The notes below the pieces were generated by a model, which saw only the letters and a list, made by a program, of their open reading frames with translations, ran no database searches and was not told the origin of the DNA. From contig NZ_BAOP01000011.1 in assembly GCF_000344135.1 (NCBI RefSeq), positions 1-64,000 on the forward strand: 64,000 bases of DNA, in the 5' to 3' direction. Numbering within the stretch: the first letter of the stretch is position 1; every line of letters begins with the position of its first letter. Made by a program: the position numbers and the translations under genes. Source of the DNA: Gordonia malaquae NBRC 108250. Its GTDB lineage: Bacteria; Actinomycetota; Actinomycetes; Mycobacteriales; Mycobacteriaceae. Shown here piece after piece: positions 49,117-58,212 of the stretch.

Positions 49117-50073
49117 TCACTTGCGCTTGTTGATCTCCTCGGTCAGCTGCGGAGCGACGTTGAAGAGGTCGCCGACGATGCCGAAGTCGCTGATCTCGAA
49201 GATCGGTGCTTCCTCGTCCTTGTTGACGGCGACGATGGTCTTCGAGGTCTGCATGCCTGCACGGTGCTGGATGGCGCCCGAGATGCCCAGGGCGATGTAC
49301 AGCTGGGGCGAGACGGTCTTGCCCGTCTGGCCCACCTGGAACTGTCCCGGGTAGTAGCCCGAGTCGACAGCCGCACGCGAAGCGCCGACTGCGGCGCCGA
49401 GCGAATCGGCGAGTGCCTCGACGACGGCGAACTGATCGGCCGAGCCGACACCGCGGCCACCGGAGACGACGATCGACGCCTCGGTGAGCTCGGGGCGGTC
49501 GCCGCCGACGTTGGCTTCGAAGCCGGTGATCTTGACGGCGTTCTCGGCCTGCGCCGGAACCTCAACGTTGACGACCTCGCCTGCACCGGCGGCCGGTGCG
49601 GCCTCCACGCCACCCGGGCGGACCGAGATGACCGGGGTGTCGCCGCCGGCCTGTGCGTCGACGGTGAACGCGCCACCGAAGATCGAGTGAACGCCGGCAC
49701 CGCCTTCCTTGACCTCGATGACGTCGGTCAGCAGACCCGAGCCGAGACGCACGGCCAGACGACCGGCGACTTCCTTGCCTTCTGCGGTCGCGGCGACGAG
49801 GACGCCTGCGGCGCCGACCTGCTCGGCGAGAGTCGACAGGACGTCGACCTTCGGCGAGACGAGGTATGCGGCGGCGTCGTCCGACTCCGCGACGTAGATC
49901 TTCTCGGCGCCTGCCTCGGCGAGACCGCCGGTGACGCCTGCAGCCGTGCCGGGCTTGCCGACGACGACTGCGGCCGGGCTGCCCAGTGCGCGGGCGGCGG
50001 TGATGAGTTCGCTGGTGACCTTCTTCAGCCCACCCTCGGCATCCTGCTCAACGAGCACGAGTACTTCAGCCAT
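49117..50073 (-). CDS. etfA: Electron transfer flavoprotein alpha subunit
   Basis: The 318-residue FAD-binding subunit (FixB, Rv3028c). The C-terminal domain carries [70 protein letters not shown], the family FAD signature. It accepts electrons from acyl-CoA dehydrogenases and passes them to the respiratory chain through ETF-quinone oxidoreductase. ATG 50073 has AGGAG 6 nt upstream. It follows etfB by 45 bp. Confidence 0.96.
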   Translation of the reverse strand: MAEVLVLVEQDAEGGLKKVTSELITAARALGSPAAVVVGKPGTAAGVTGGLAEAGAEKIYVAESDDAAAYLVSPKVDVLSTLAEQVGAAGVLVAATAEGKEVAGRLAVRLGSGLLTDVIEVKEGGAGVHSIFGGAFTVDAQAGGDTPVISVRPGGVEAAPAAGAGEVVNVEVPAQAENAVKITGFEANVGGDRPELTEASIVVSGGRGVGSADQFAVVEALADSLGAAVGASRAAVDSGYYPGQFQVGQTGKTVSPQLYIALGISGAIQHRAGMQTSKTIVAVNKDEEAPIFEISDFGIVGDLFNVAPQLTEEINKRK

Positions 50074-50118
50074 GATTTTCTCCTGAATGTCTTTGGTATT
50101 CGCTCAGAACGAGTGGGA

Positions 50119-50904
50119 TCAGATGAGCTTCTGGCCGACCAGGTACTCAGCGACCTTGGTGCCGCCGTCGCCTTCGTCGGTGACGCGCTCGCCCGCGGTC
50201 TTCTCAGCCTTCGGGGTGACGCCGGTAACGGTGCTGCCCGCGTTGGCCAGACCGACGACCTCGGGCTCGATGCCCAGGTCGGCGAGGGTCAGGACGAGGA
50301 CTTCCTTCTTCTTCGCGGCCATGATGCCCTTGAAGGACGGGAAGCGGGGCTCATTGATCTTCTCGTTGACCGAGACGATCGCCGGGAGGGAGGCCTCGAC
50401 GTGGAAGATGCCCTCGTCGGTCTCACGCTCGCCCTTGAGGGTCTCGCCGTCGACCTCGAGCTTGCGCAGGTGCGTCAGGTGCGGGAGCTCCAAGTACTCG
50501 GCGATCATCGCGGGGACGGCACCCGAGCGACCGTCGGTCGCCTCGTTGCCTGCGATGACCAGTTCGACGCCCTCGACGGTGCCCAGTGCGGTGGCGATCA
50601 CGTAGGCGGTCTGCACTGCGTCGCTGCCGTGCAGCTGCGCGTCGTTGATGTGGATCGCCTTGTCGGCACCCATCGAGAGCGCCTTGCGGATGGCGTCGGT
50701 GGCGCGGTCGGGACCGGCGCAGAGCACGGTCACCTCGCCGCCGTCGCGCTCCTTGATCTGCAGCGCTTCCTCGACTGCGCGCTCGTTGATCTCATCGAGA
50801 ACGGCGTCGGCAGCCTCACGGTCCAGCGTGTAGTCGCCGTCGGCGAGCTTCCGCTCAGACCAGGTATCGGGAACCTGCTTGATCAGAACGACAGTATTCG
50901 TCAT
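50119..50904 (-). CDS. etfB: Electron transfer flavoprotein beta subunit
   Basis: The 261-residue AMP-binding subunit (FixA, Rv3029c), forming a heterodimer with EtfA. Its beginning MTNTVVLIKQVPDTW, VTVLCAGPDRATDAIRKALSMGADKAIHI and LELVIAGNEATDGRSGAVPAMIAEYLELP-like region are typical. An AGGAGG sits upstream of the ATG. The inverted repeat at 50940-50955 lies between the predicted transcription start and the gene. Confidence 0.95.
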   Translation of the reverse strand: MTNTVVLIKQVPDTWSERKLADGDYTLDREAADAVLDEINERAVEEALQIKERDGGEVTVLCAGPDRATDAIRKALSMGADKAIHINDAQLHGSDAVQTAYVIATALGTVEGVELVIAGNEATDGRSGAVPAMIAEYLELPHLTHLRKLEVDGETLKGERETDEGIFHVEASLPAIVSVNEKINEPRFPSFKGIMAAKKKEVLVLTLADLGIEPEVVGLANAGSTVTGVTPKAEKTAGERVTDEGDGGTKVAEYLVGQKLI

Positions 50905-50939
50905 GGGTCTTCGTCGACCTCCTGCATCGGGTTCGGCAA

Positions 50940-50955
50940 CTTACCAGCCGGTAAG
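50940..50955 (-). promoter_or_regulatory. Operator-like palindrome before etfB
   Basis: CTTACCAGCCGGTAAG is a 6-4-6 inverted repeat of a kind bound by TetR-family repressors of fatty-acid genes. A -10-like TACAGT (50972-50977, minus strand) stands 17 bp upstream of it, so a bound repressor would block the early transcript. Confidence 0.5.
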
Positions 50956-51064
50956 GCCCAGGGTCTCTCTCACTGTAGCGGCTTGACCTCTCTGCGAGAA
51001 CGTGGTGTCTCTCATATCTCAGGCCGCCGCGGTTCGGATTGCGCGAACCTGTTCCACTAGTCTC

Positions 51065-51847
51065 ATGGAAATGACCGAACCGCAGGCTGGATCACCCGCC
51101 GATCAGCTCGCCCTGACCGGCGAGCGCACCGTCCCGGGAATCCCCGCCGAGAACTACTGGTTCCGCCGTCATGAAGTCGCCTACGACTACATCCTCCGCC
51201 GCTGCGCTGGCCGGGACGTCCTCGAAGCAGGTTCTGGCGAGGGCTACGGCGCATCCATGCTCGCGCGGGACGCGCGGTCGGTCACGTGTGTCGACTACGA
51301 CCAGCAGGCCGTCGAGCACACACGCCGCGTGTACCCGGAACTGACTGTGCACCAGGGCAATCTGATCGACCTGCCGCTCGACGACGCCTCCGTCGACATG
51401 ATCGTCAACTTTCAGGTCATCGAGCACCTGTGGGATCAGAGCGAGTTCGTCCGCGAGTGCTTCCGCGTGCTGCGCGGCGGCGGCGAACTGCTGATGAGCA
51501 CCCCCAACCGCATCACCTTCTCCCCCGGCCGCGACACGCCGCTCAATCCCTTCCACACGCGGGAGCTCTCGGCCACCGAGCTGACCGAACTCCTGTCGGA
51601 CGACGGGTTCGACGTCGTCGACATGCTCGGCGTCTACCACGGTGCACGCTTGGTGGAACTGGACCAGAAGTGGGGCGGGTCGATCATCGACGCGCAGATC
51701 GACCGCGCCCTGGCGGGTGAGCCGTGGCCCGACGATCTCGTCGCCGACGTCGCGGGGATCACGATCGCCGACTTCGACATCCGCCGCGCGTCCGAGGCCG
51801 ACATCGACGCGAGCCTCGACCTGCTGGCCGTCGCCGCACGCTTCTAG
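51065..51847 (+). CDS. SAM-dependent methyltransferase (Rv3030-like)
   Basis: A 260-residue class I methyltransferase with the SAM motif DVLEAGSGEGYGASMLAR, acidic VTCVDYDQQAVEH and the post motif LRGGGELLMSTPN. It is syntenic with Rv3030, one of the candidate methyltransferases for the glucose units of methylglucose lipopolysaccharide. ATG 51065 or ATG 51071 may start the protein; neither has a good ribosome site. The next gene begins 14 bp later. Confidence 0.85.
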   Translation: MEMTEPQAGSPADQLALTGERTVPGIPAENYWFRRHEVAYDYILRRCAGRDVLEAGSGEGYGASMLARDARSVTCVDYDQQAVEHTRRVYPELTVHQGNLIDLPLDDASVDMIVNFQVIEHLWDQSEFVRECFRVLRGGGELLMSTPNRITFSPGRDTPLNPFHTRELSATELTELLSDDGFDVVDMLGVYHGARLVELDQKWGGSIIDAQIDRALAGEPWPDDLVADVAGITIADFDIRRASEADIDASLDLLAVAARF

Positions 51848-51861
51848 GACGCACGTCAGCG

Positions 51862-53394
51862 ATGACCGACCGTGTTCCCGGGCAGTTCGCCCTCGTCCTG
51901 CACTCGCATCTCCCCTGGTTGCCCAATCACGGCCGCTGGCCGGTCGGCGAGGAGTGGCTGTATCAGTCGTGGGCCGACTGTTATCTCCCGATGTTCTCGA
52001 TGCTGCGCCGCCTGGCCGACGACGGTCTCACCGATCAGCTGTCCCTCGGTGTCACCCCGATCCTGGCCGCGCAGCTCGACGATCCCTACGCCGGCGCCTC
52101 GATGTACGAATGGCTCGCCGACTGGCAGTTGCGGGCGATGGAAGCCGCGCTGTCTCGCGACGACGCCCGCGCCGACGCGGGCACACGCGAGTTCCGTTCC
52201 GCTGCAGCCGCTCTCGCAGATTTCGAGACACAGTGGAGGCACGGCGGGAGCCCGCAGATCCGGCCCCTCGTCGAGTCCGGGGTCATCGAACTCCTCGGCG
52301 GCCCGCTCGCGCACCCGTTCCAGCCCCTCCTCGACCAGCGGCTGCGCAGGCTGTCCCTCACCGAGGGCCTCGCCGACGCCGAACATCGCTGGGGCACACG
52401 GCCGTCGGGCATCTGGGCACCGGAGTGCGCATACACGCCCGGGATGGAGGCCGAGTACGCCGCCGCAGGCGTCCGACACTTCATGGTCGACGGCCCGACC
52501 CTGCACGGCGACACGGCTCTGGGCCGACCGGTCGGCGATTCAGGCGTCGTCGCGTTCGGACGTGATCTGACCGTCAGTTACCGCGTGTGGTCCCCCAAGT
52601 CCGGGTATCCGGGGCACGCCGACTACCGCGACTTCCACACCTACGACCACGAGACCGGGTTCAAGTCTGTGCGGGTGACCGGCAAAACCGTGCCCGCCCA
52701 TGAGAAGAAGCCCTACGACCCCTCCCGGGTCGACGCGGCGATCGACGCCCACGTCGACGACTTCATCGGCTGCATCCGCGACCGATTGATCTCCGAGTCC
52801 GAGCGCATCGGACGACCCGCACTCGTCGTCGCCGCCTTCGACACCGAGTTGTACGGCCACTGGTGGCATGAGGGACCGATCTGGCTGGAACGGCTGCTGC
52901 GCCGCCTGCCCGAAGTCGGCATCACCGTCGGCACGCTCGACACGGCGCGTCGCAACGGCTACGTCGGCGAACCGGTCGACCTCGCCGACTCGTCGTGGGG
53001 ATCGGGCAAGGACTGGCGCGTCTGGGAGGGCCCACAGGTCCAACACCTCGTGCAGCTGAATTCAGAAGTGACCGCGACCGCCCTCGATTCGCTCGACAAG
53101 CGCCTCGCGACGGCCTCGCATGCGAGGGACGAGGTCGCCGACCAGATCCTGCGCGAAACACTGATGACCGTGCAGTCGGACTGGCCGTTCATGGTCTCCA
53201 AAGACACCGCTGCCGGATACGCCCAGGACCGCGCGTACAAGCACGCACACGCGACACGCGAGATCTGCGCTGCGTCCGACGCCGGTCGAGCCGAGGCCGC
53301 GACGCGGCTCGCCCGCGGCTGGCGCAACGCCGACAACATGTTCGGCGCGCTCGACGCCCGCCGCCTGCCCAGCCGTGACGGAGATGACCGATGA
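51862..53394 (+). CDS. GH57 1,4-alpha-glucan branching enzyme
   Basis: A 510-residue glycoside hydrolase family 57 enzyme (Rv3031 position). It has FALVLHSHLPWLPNHGRWPVGEEWLY at the start, the nucleophile Glu in GIWAPECAYTPGME near residue 190 and the acid Asp in AAFDTELYGHWWHEGPIWLERLL near 330. The C-terminal helical domain follows. It should create alpha-1,6 branches in the glucan backbone made with the adjacent glycosyltransferase. The stop overlaps that gene as ATGA. Confidence 0.93.
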   Translation: MTDRVPGQFALVLHSHLPWLPNHGRWPVGEEWLYQSWADCYLPMFSMLRRLADDGLTDQLSLGVTPILAAQLDDPYAGASMYEWLADWQLRAMEAALSRDDARADAGTREFRSAAAALADFETQWRHGGSPQIRPLVESGVIELLGGPLAHPFQPLLDQRLRRLSLTEGLADAEHRWGTRPSGIWAPECAYTPGMEAEYAAAGVRHFMVDGPTLHGDTALGRPVGDSGVVAFGRDLTVSYRVWSPKSGYPGHADYRDFHTYDHETGFKSVRVTGKTVPAHEKKPYDPSRVDAAIDAHVDDFIGCIRDRLISESERIGRPALVVAAFDTELYGHWWHEGPIWLERLLRRLPEVGITVGTLDTARRNGYVGEPVDLADSSWGSGKDWRVWEGPQVQHLVQLNSEVTATALDSLDKRLATASHARDEVADQILRETLMTVQSDWPFMVSKDTAAGYAQDRAYKHAHATREICAASDAGRAEAATRLARGWRNADNMFGALDARRLPSRDGDDR

Positions 53395-54665
53395 CCGCCG
53401 CACACCGACAGACCCGGCCGGTGAAGGTCCTGATGGTCTCGTGGGAGTACCCGCCGGTGGTCGTCGGAGGCCTCGGAAGGCACGTCCATCACTTGGCCGA
53501 AGCTCTCGCTGATCTCGGAGTGGACGTGACGGTCCTCTGCCGTCAGCCGTCGGGCACCGATGAGTTCACCCACCCGACCACAGACACCGTGGTGAACGGC
53601 GTTCGCGTGATCGCCGTGGCCGAGGACCAGCCGGAGTTCGACTTCGGTGTCGACATGATGGCCTGGACCCTCGCGATGGGCCACGGTTTCATCCGCGCCG
53701 GACTGCGCCTCCTCGGTCACGGGTGGACCCCCGACGTGGTTCATGCACACGACTGGTTGGTCGCACACCCGTCGATCGCCTTGGCCGAGCACTTCGACGT
53801 TCCGCTGGTCGCAACATTGCACGCGACCGAGGCCGGCCGCCACAGCGGGTGGGTGGCCGGGCACGTGAACCGACAGGTCCATTCGGTGGAGTCGTGGCTC
53901 GCCAACCGAGCGGACGCCCTCATCACCTGTTCTGCGTCGATGCGCGACGAGGTGACCGAACTGTTCGGTCCGTCGCTCGCCCCGATCAGCGTCATCCACA
54001 ACGGCATCGATGTGAGCGCGTGGACGTTCGCGGCGCGCACTCCTCGGCGTCGTGCCCCGGAACTCTTGTTCGCCGGTCGCCTGGAGTACGAGAAAGGTGT
54101 GCAGGACCTGATCGCCGCCCTGCCCGCGATTCGCGCGCAGCATCCCGGAACCCGGCTCACGATCGCGGGCGAGGGAACGCAGACCGACTGGCTGCACGAG
54201 CTCGTCCGCACCCACGACGTGATCGATGCCGTCGCCTTCGCCGGTCGACAGGATCACGACGGACTGATCGGACTCATGCATCGCTGCGACCTGATCGTCC
54301 TGCCGAGCCGCTACGAACCGTTCGGCATCGTCGCACTGGAAGCAGCCGCCACCGGCATCCCCCTGGTCACGTCGACCGCTGGCGGGCTCGGCGAGGCCGT
54401 CACCGACGGAGAGACCGGCTGGACGTTTCCCCCGTTCGATCCCGTCGCCGTCGCCGTCGCCGTGTGCGACGCACTCGACGACCCGTCGATCGCCGCCACT
54501 CGTGCGCAGCGGGCGGCGGAACGGCTCACGGAAGAGTTCACCTGGCGGGTGGTCGCCGAGCGTACCGCGGCCGTGTACGGGGCGGCACAGCGCCGCGACG
54601 CGCCCGTTCGGCCTCGCCCGCAGATCCCGGTACGCCCCATGCCGGATCGCGATCCGGGGAACTGA
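53391..54665 (+). CDS. GT4 glycosyltransferase (Rv3032-like alpha-1,4-glucosyltransferase)
   Basis: A 424-residue GT-B enzyme. The N-terminal domain has MVSWEYPPVVVGGLGRHVHHLAEALADLG, and HAHDWLV binds the acceptor side. The C-terminal domain has FAGRLEYEKGVQDLIAALP and the EX7E site PSRYEPFGIVALEAAATGIPLV. Its M. tuberculosis counterpart is linked to elongation of methylglucose lipopolysaccharide and contributes to glycogen. The 4-base overlap ties it to the branching enzyme. Confidence 0.92.
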   Translation: MTAAHRQTRPVKVLMVSWEYPPVVVGGLGRHVHHLAEALADLGVDVTVLCRQPSGTDEFTHPTTDTVVNGVRVIAVAEDQPEFDFGVDMMAWTLAMGHGFIRAGLRLLGHGWTPDVVHAHDWLVAHPSIALAEHFDVPLVATLHATEAGRHSGWVAGHVNRQVHSVESWLANRADALITCSASMRDEVTELFGPSLAPISVIHNGIDVSAWTFAARTPRRRAPELLFAGRLEYEKGVQDLIAALPAIRAQHPGTRLTIAGEGTQTDWLHELVRTHDVIDAVAFAGRQDHDGLIGLMHRCDLIVLPSRYEPFGIVALEAAATGIPLVTSTAGGLGEAVTDGETGWTFPPFDPVAVAVAVCDALDDPSIAATRAQRAAERLTEEFTWRVVAERTAAVYGAAQRRDAPVRPRPQIPVRPMPDRDPGN

Positions 54666-54687
54666 CGGGACCGCTCACGACATGGCA

Positions 54688-54737
54688 GGAAAGTAACACC
54701 GGGGTGCGTTTCGTCCAGCACCCCGGTGTTACTTTCC
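54688..54737. repeat. 20-bp perfect inverted repeat after the GT4 gene
   Basis: GGAAAGTAACACCGGGGTGC (54688-54707) is perfectly mirrored at 54718-54737 with a 10-nt loop. It fills most of the 95-bp convergent gap and starts 23 bp after the GT4 stop. It lacks a U-tract on either strand. Confidence 0.9.
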
Positions 54738-54760
54738 CGGCACACCGCCCCGTCGGACCG

Positions 54761-55519
54761 CTAGTCCGACTTCTGCTCGGCTTCCGCTTGAGCCTTCTTG
54801 CGTTCGATGTCGGCAAGCGCACGCTCGATCTCGGCGCGCTGCTCCGCACCTGCCTCCCACATGTCCACGCGGTTCTTGACCGCGCGGGCCGGCGCGCCGA
54901 CGGCGATCGAGTAGTCGGGGATCTCACCGCGGACCACAGCGTGCGCGCCGAGGACCGAGCCTCGTCCGACGATCGTGTTGCGCAGCACCGTCACCTTGGC
55001 GGCCACCCACGTGTCGGCGCCGATGCGAACCGGCCCCTTCACGATGCCCTGATCCTTGATCGGGATGTCGATGTTGTCTGTGACGTGGTCGAAGTCGCAG
55101 ATGTAGCACCAGTCGGCGACCAACGTCGAGCCGCCGACCTCGATGTCGAGGTAGGCGTTGACGACGTTGTTGCAGCCGAAGACGGCCTTGTCGCCGATCC
55201 GGAGACTGCCCTCATGGCAGCGGATCGAATTGCCGTCGCCGATGTGCACCCATCGACCGATCTCCATGCGCGCCAGCTGCGGCGTCGAGTGGATCTCCAC
55301 GTCCTTGCCGAGGAACACCATGCCGCGCAGCACGATATGCGGGTTCGCGAGACGGAACCGAGCGAGCCGGTAATAGCGCACCAGGTACCAGGGCGTCCAG
55401 GCCTTGTTCCGCTTCACCCATCGCAGGGAATCGAGGGTCAAGAAGCGAGCCTGTTCGGGGTCGCGGTTCCGGCCGGCGCGCCATCGCGAGCGGTAGGACG
55501 CATTCCACATGGTGGTCAT
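54761..55519 (-). CDS. Left-handed beta-helix acyltransferase (Rv3034c-like)
   Basis: A 252-residue protein with hexapeptide repeats (IEIGRWVHIGDGNSI-type turns, then LRIGDKAVFGCNNVV, VRIGADTWVAAKVTVLRNTIVGRGSVLGAHAVVRGEIPDYSIAVGAPARAV), the fold of acetyl- or acyltransferases that act on sugars. The C-terminal 35 residues are a charged helix. ATG 55519 begins MTTMWNASY. In mycobacteria it is a candidate for acylation of methylglucose lipopolysaccharide. It is convergent with the glycosyltransferase. Confidence 0.85.
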   Translation of the reverse strand: MTTMWNASYRSRWRAGRNRDPEQARFLTLDSLRWVKRNKAWTPWYLVRYYRLARFRLANPHIVLRGMVFLGKDVEIHSTPQLARMEIGRWVHIGDGNSIRCHEGSLRIGDKAVFGCNNVVNAYLDIEVGGSTLVADWCYICDFDHVTDNIDIPIKDQGIVKGPVRIGADTWVAAKVTVLRNTIVGRGSVLGAHAVVRGEIPDYSIAVGAPARAVKNRVDMWEAGAEQRAEIERALADIERKKAQAEAEQKSD

Positions 55520-55642
55520 GAGGTCAAACCCTAATCCAGGCACTCCCGGCCTGCGGAATCAGGCAGACCCTTTCGCGATAGAGTCGTGCGCGAAGCTTCC
55601 ACGCCCGACGACACGAGTCGACGGGCCGACGTCAGGAGTCAC

Positions 55643-56938
55643 ATGACCGGCGCAGCCCGCCGACGACGCAGTTCACGTCTGCTCGTCGTAGCAGCTCTTG
55701 CGGCGGTCGTCGCCCTGATCGGCACCGCGTGCTCGGACGGCCATCACGACGTCCGGCAGAACGCCCCCTACGGCTGGCCGATGTACGGCGGCAACGCAGC
55801 CAACGCGAACTTCACATACTCGCAGGTCCCTGACGATCTCCAATTGATCTGGAACCGCGAGGTCGGCGGCGCGATCACCGCTCCGCTCGCGATCAACGGG
55901 AGCGGCGACGTCGCGGGCGTTGCGAAGACCGCGTCGGGCTGCAACCTCAACGTGTTCGATCAGCGTGCCGGCCGAAAGAACTACTGCAAACGGCTCGGCG
56001 AAGGGTCGCCGCTCAACACGCCGCTCTTCGACCAGATCGGCCAGCCGTACATCGGCGAGGCGGGCATGTTCTTCGCGTTCAACGGCGGCGGGGCGATCCG
56101 GTGGCGTTACCCGACGTACGGCGTGCCGCTGTCCGCGAAGTTCGCCGCGCCGGGTCGAGTCCTGGTGGCGACAACCCAGGGGCAGGTTCTGCTGCTGAAC
56201 GCGCAGACCGGCGATCTCGCGGCCCCGGAAGCCCTCCTCCGGCCGGACACGAACGCCGACGCGCGGGCCGGGCTCGCCGACTGCACCGTCGGCGGACCGG
56301 CCTGCGCGATCGCCGCGCCGCCCGCACTCGACCTCGGAACCCACCGCACGTTCCTCACCTTCTTCCCCAAGGGCGCACGGTCGTCCCAGGTGAAGGCGAT
56401 GACCTACACCGACGGCGCCATCACCGACTTGTGGACCGCCGACATCGGCGGAGGTGTGATGGGCCCGCCCACCGTCTCCGCGGACGGCAAGACGGTGTAC
56501 TCGTTCGGCCGGGACGGCAAGCTGTACGCGCTCGACGCCGCGACCGGTGCAGTCCGGTGGTCGCACGACGTCGGCGGCCACGGTTTCGCAACACTGTCCG
56601 TGTCGCCGGACGGGACCCTCGTCCCCGCCGGCGCGCTCGGCGCACCGTTGACGATCCTGCGCGACAAGGGAACACGCGTCGAGGTGGTCGCGCGACGCGA
56701 CGATGTGCAGACCGCCGGGCTCGGCACACAGACGTCGGCGGGGACCCTGTGGGCGGTGACGCGCGACGGCGAGTCCCTCGCGCTCACCGAGTTCAGCACC
56801 GCGGACGGCGCCACCAAGCGCACGCTGCCGCTGCCGGGCGCGAAGGGCTTCTCCACCGGTGTGGCCGTCTCTGCGTGGGGCTCCATCGCGGTCGGCACGT
56901 CCAACGGCGCCGTGTTCTTCTTCTACCGCCCGTTCTGA
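55643..56938 (+). CDS. Exported PQQ-repeat protein (Rv3035-like)
   Basis: A 431-residue exported beta-propeller. The N-terminus has many Arg residues and a hydrophobic segment ending LIGTACSDG; the Cys is in a weak lipobox, so it may be a lipoprotein. Propeller blades read SADGKTVYSFGRDGKLYALDAATGAVRW and VGTSNGAVFFFY, typical of PQQ-like repeats. ATG 55643 has AGGAG 4 nt upstream. It lies in the polysaccharide cluster, and its role there is unknown. Confidence 0.8.
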   Translation: MTGAARRRRSSRLLVVAALAAVVALIGTACSDGHHDVRQNAPYGWPMYGGNAANANFTYSQVPDDLQLIWNREVGGAITAPLAINGSGDVAGVAKTASGCNLNVFDQRAGRKNYCKRLGEGSPLNTPLFDQIGQPYIGEAGMFFAFNGGGAIRWRYPTYGVPLSAKFAAPGRVLVATTQGQVLLLNAQTGDLAAPEALLRPDTNADARAGLADCTVGGPACAIAAPPALDLGTHRTFLTFFPKGARSSQVKAMTYTDGAITDLWTADIGGGVMGPPTVSADGKTVYSFGRDGKLYALDAATGAVRWSHDVGGHGFATLSVSPDGTLVPAGALGAPLTILRDKGTRVEVVARRDDVQTAGLGTQTSAGTLWAVTRDGESLALTEFSTADGATKRTLPLPGAKGFSTGVAVSAWGSIAVGTSNGAVFFFYRPF

Positions 56939-56942
56939 GTCG

Positions 56943-58157
56943 ATGGCGTTCGCGTTCACCCTGGACGACGTCGCGTTCTTGACGTCGCGGTACGGAGAGA
57001 AGGCGTTGGCGACGGCGTCTGAGATGCCGCTGACGGACGCGTCGCTGCTCAAAGACCTTCCGGAACTCCGGAGCCGATACAGCCCGCACGAGGCCGCACT
57101 GGTGGAGACCGTCCGGACGCGTCGACGTGCCGTCGGCAAACTCGACGACGCGGACCGCCTGCTCCTGAGCGACACCGCGCTGCAGCAGGCGACTCCGACT
57201 GCGGTGGCGGCTCACCGCGCCGCCGACATCGCGGGCCGCCACCCGGGCGCGGTGGTCCATGACGTGACCTGCTCGATCGGCGCCGAACTGTCGGCTCTCT
57301 CGGCCCGCACCGAACTCGGTGGAGTGCTCGGAAGTGACCTCGACGAGGTCAGGCTCGCCATGGCGGCACACAATCTAGGTGATCGCCGCGGCGTTCAGCT
57401 GATGCGAGCAGACGCTCTCGCACCGGCCTCGAACGCCGACGTCGTGATCGCCGATCCCGCCCGTCGCAGCGCCCGCGGCCGCACGTTTCGGCTCGACGAG
57501 TTGGACCCGCCTCTCCTGGAGCTCCTCGCCGTGTACGCCGGGCGCCCGCTGGTCGTGAAGTGCTCCCCCGGGCTCGACTACCGGATGCTCCGCGACCGGT
57601 TCGGCATCGAATGCCACGTCCAGGTCACCTCACTCGACGGCGGTGTCCGCGAGGCCTGCCTCTGGACGGAGGCCGACGACCTGCCCGACCGTCGTGCGAC
57701 AGTCCTGCGGACTGTCGACGGTGTGGTCCGCGTGGAGGAGTTCACCTCCGACGACCCCGACGACATCGACTCCCCCGGTGTCGACGAGTGGATCGTCGAC
57801 CCCGACGGCGCCGTGGTTCGGGCGGGCTTGGTGCAGCATTACGCCCACCGCCACGGTCTCCGACAGCTCGATCCGCAGATCGCGTACCTCACCGGGTCGA
57901 CGGTCCCCGCGGGTGAGCGCGGTTTCCGGGTGATCGACGAGGTAGGGGTCACCGAGAAGGCTCTGCGTGGCGCGCTGTCGTCTCACGATTGCGGAAGCCT
58001 GGAGATCCTCGTCCGCGGTCTCGACATCGATCCGGACAGACTGCGCCGAAAGCTGAAGCTCAAGGGTTCGAAGCCGTTCGCGTTGATTCTCACCCGTGTC
58101 GGCCGCAACGGCGTCGGGTTTCTCTGCGAACCCGGCGTTCGCACACCGCACAGGTGA
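56943..58157 (+). CDS. Class I methyltransferase with THUMP-like domain (Rv3037c-like)
   Basis: A 404-residue protein. Residues about 95-230 form a Rossmann methyltransferase with HDVTCSIGAELSALS as SAM site, GSDLDEVRLAMAAHNL and the NPPY-equivalent IADPARRSARG. A C-terminal THUMP-like domain (about 310-400) ends with RKLKLKGSKPFALILTRVG. THUMP domains bind RNA, but the mycobacterial counterpart has also been proposed to methylate sugars, so the substrate is open. It begins 4 bp after the PQQ-repeat gene. Confidence 0.85.
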   Translation: MAFAFTLDDVAFLTSRYGEKALATASEMPLTDASLLKDLPELRSRYSPHEAALVETVRTRRRAVGKLDDADRLLLSDTALQQATPTAVAAHRAADIAGRHPGAVVHDVTCSIGAELSALSARTELGGVLGSDLDEVRLAMAAHNLGDRRGVQLMRADALAPASNADVVIADPARRSARGRTFRLDELDPPLLELLAVYAGRPLVVKCSPGLDYRMLRDRFGIECHVQVTSLDGGVREACLWTEADDLPDRRATVLRTVDGVVRVEEFTSDDPDDIDSPGVDEWIVDPDGAVVRAGLVQHYAHRHGLRQLDPQIAYLTGSTVPAGERGFRVIDEVGVTEKALRGALSSHDCGSLEILVRGLDIDPDRLRRKLKLKGSKPFALILTRVGRNGVGFLCEPGVRTPHR

Positions 58158-58167
58158 TCAGACGAGC

Positions 58168-58200
58168 AACGGCCCGCCTCCCAGCGGGAGACGGGCCGTT
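58168..58200. terminator. Hairpin between convergent methyltransferase genes
   Basis: AACGGCCCG (58168-58176) pairs with CGGGCCGTT (58192-58200), enclosing CTCCC/GGGAG after one mismatch and a 3-nt loop. It lies midway in the 55-bp convergent gap and can end both transcripts. Confidence 0.82.
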
Positions 58201-58212
58201 CCTGATGTCGGA

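Noticed and set aside
49264-51060. 598-codon plus-strand open frame across etfA and etfB
   Set aside because: It spans two conserved genes and their spacer on the opposite strand; no ribosome site or domain.
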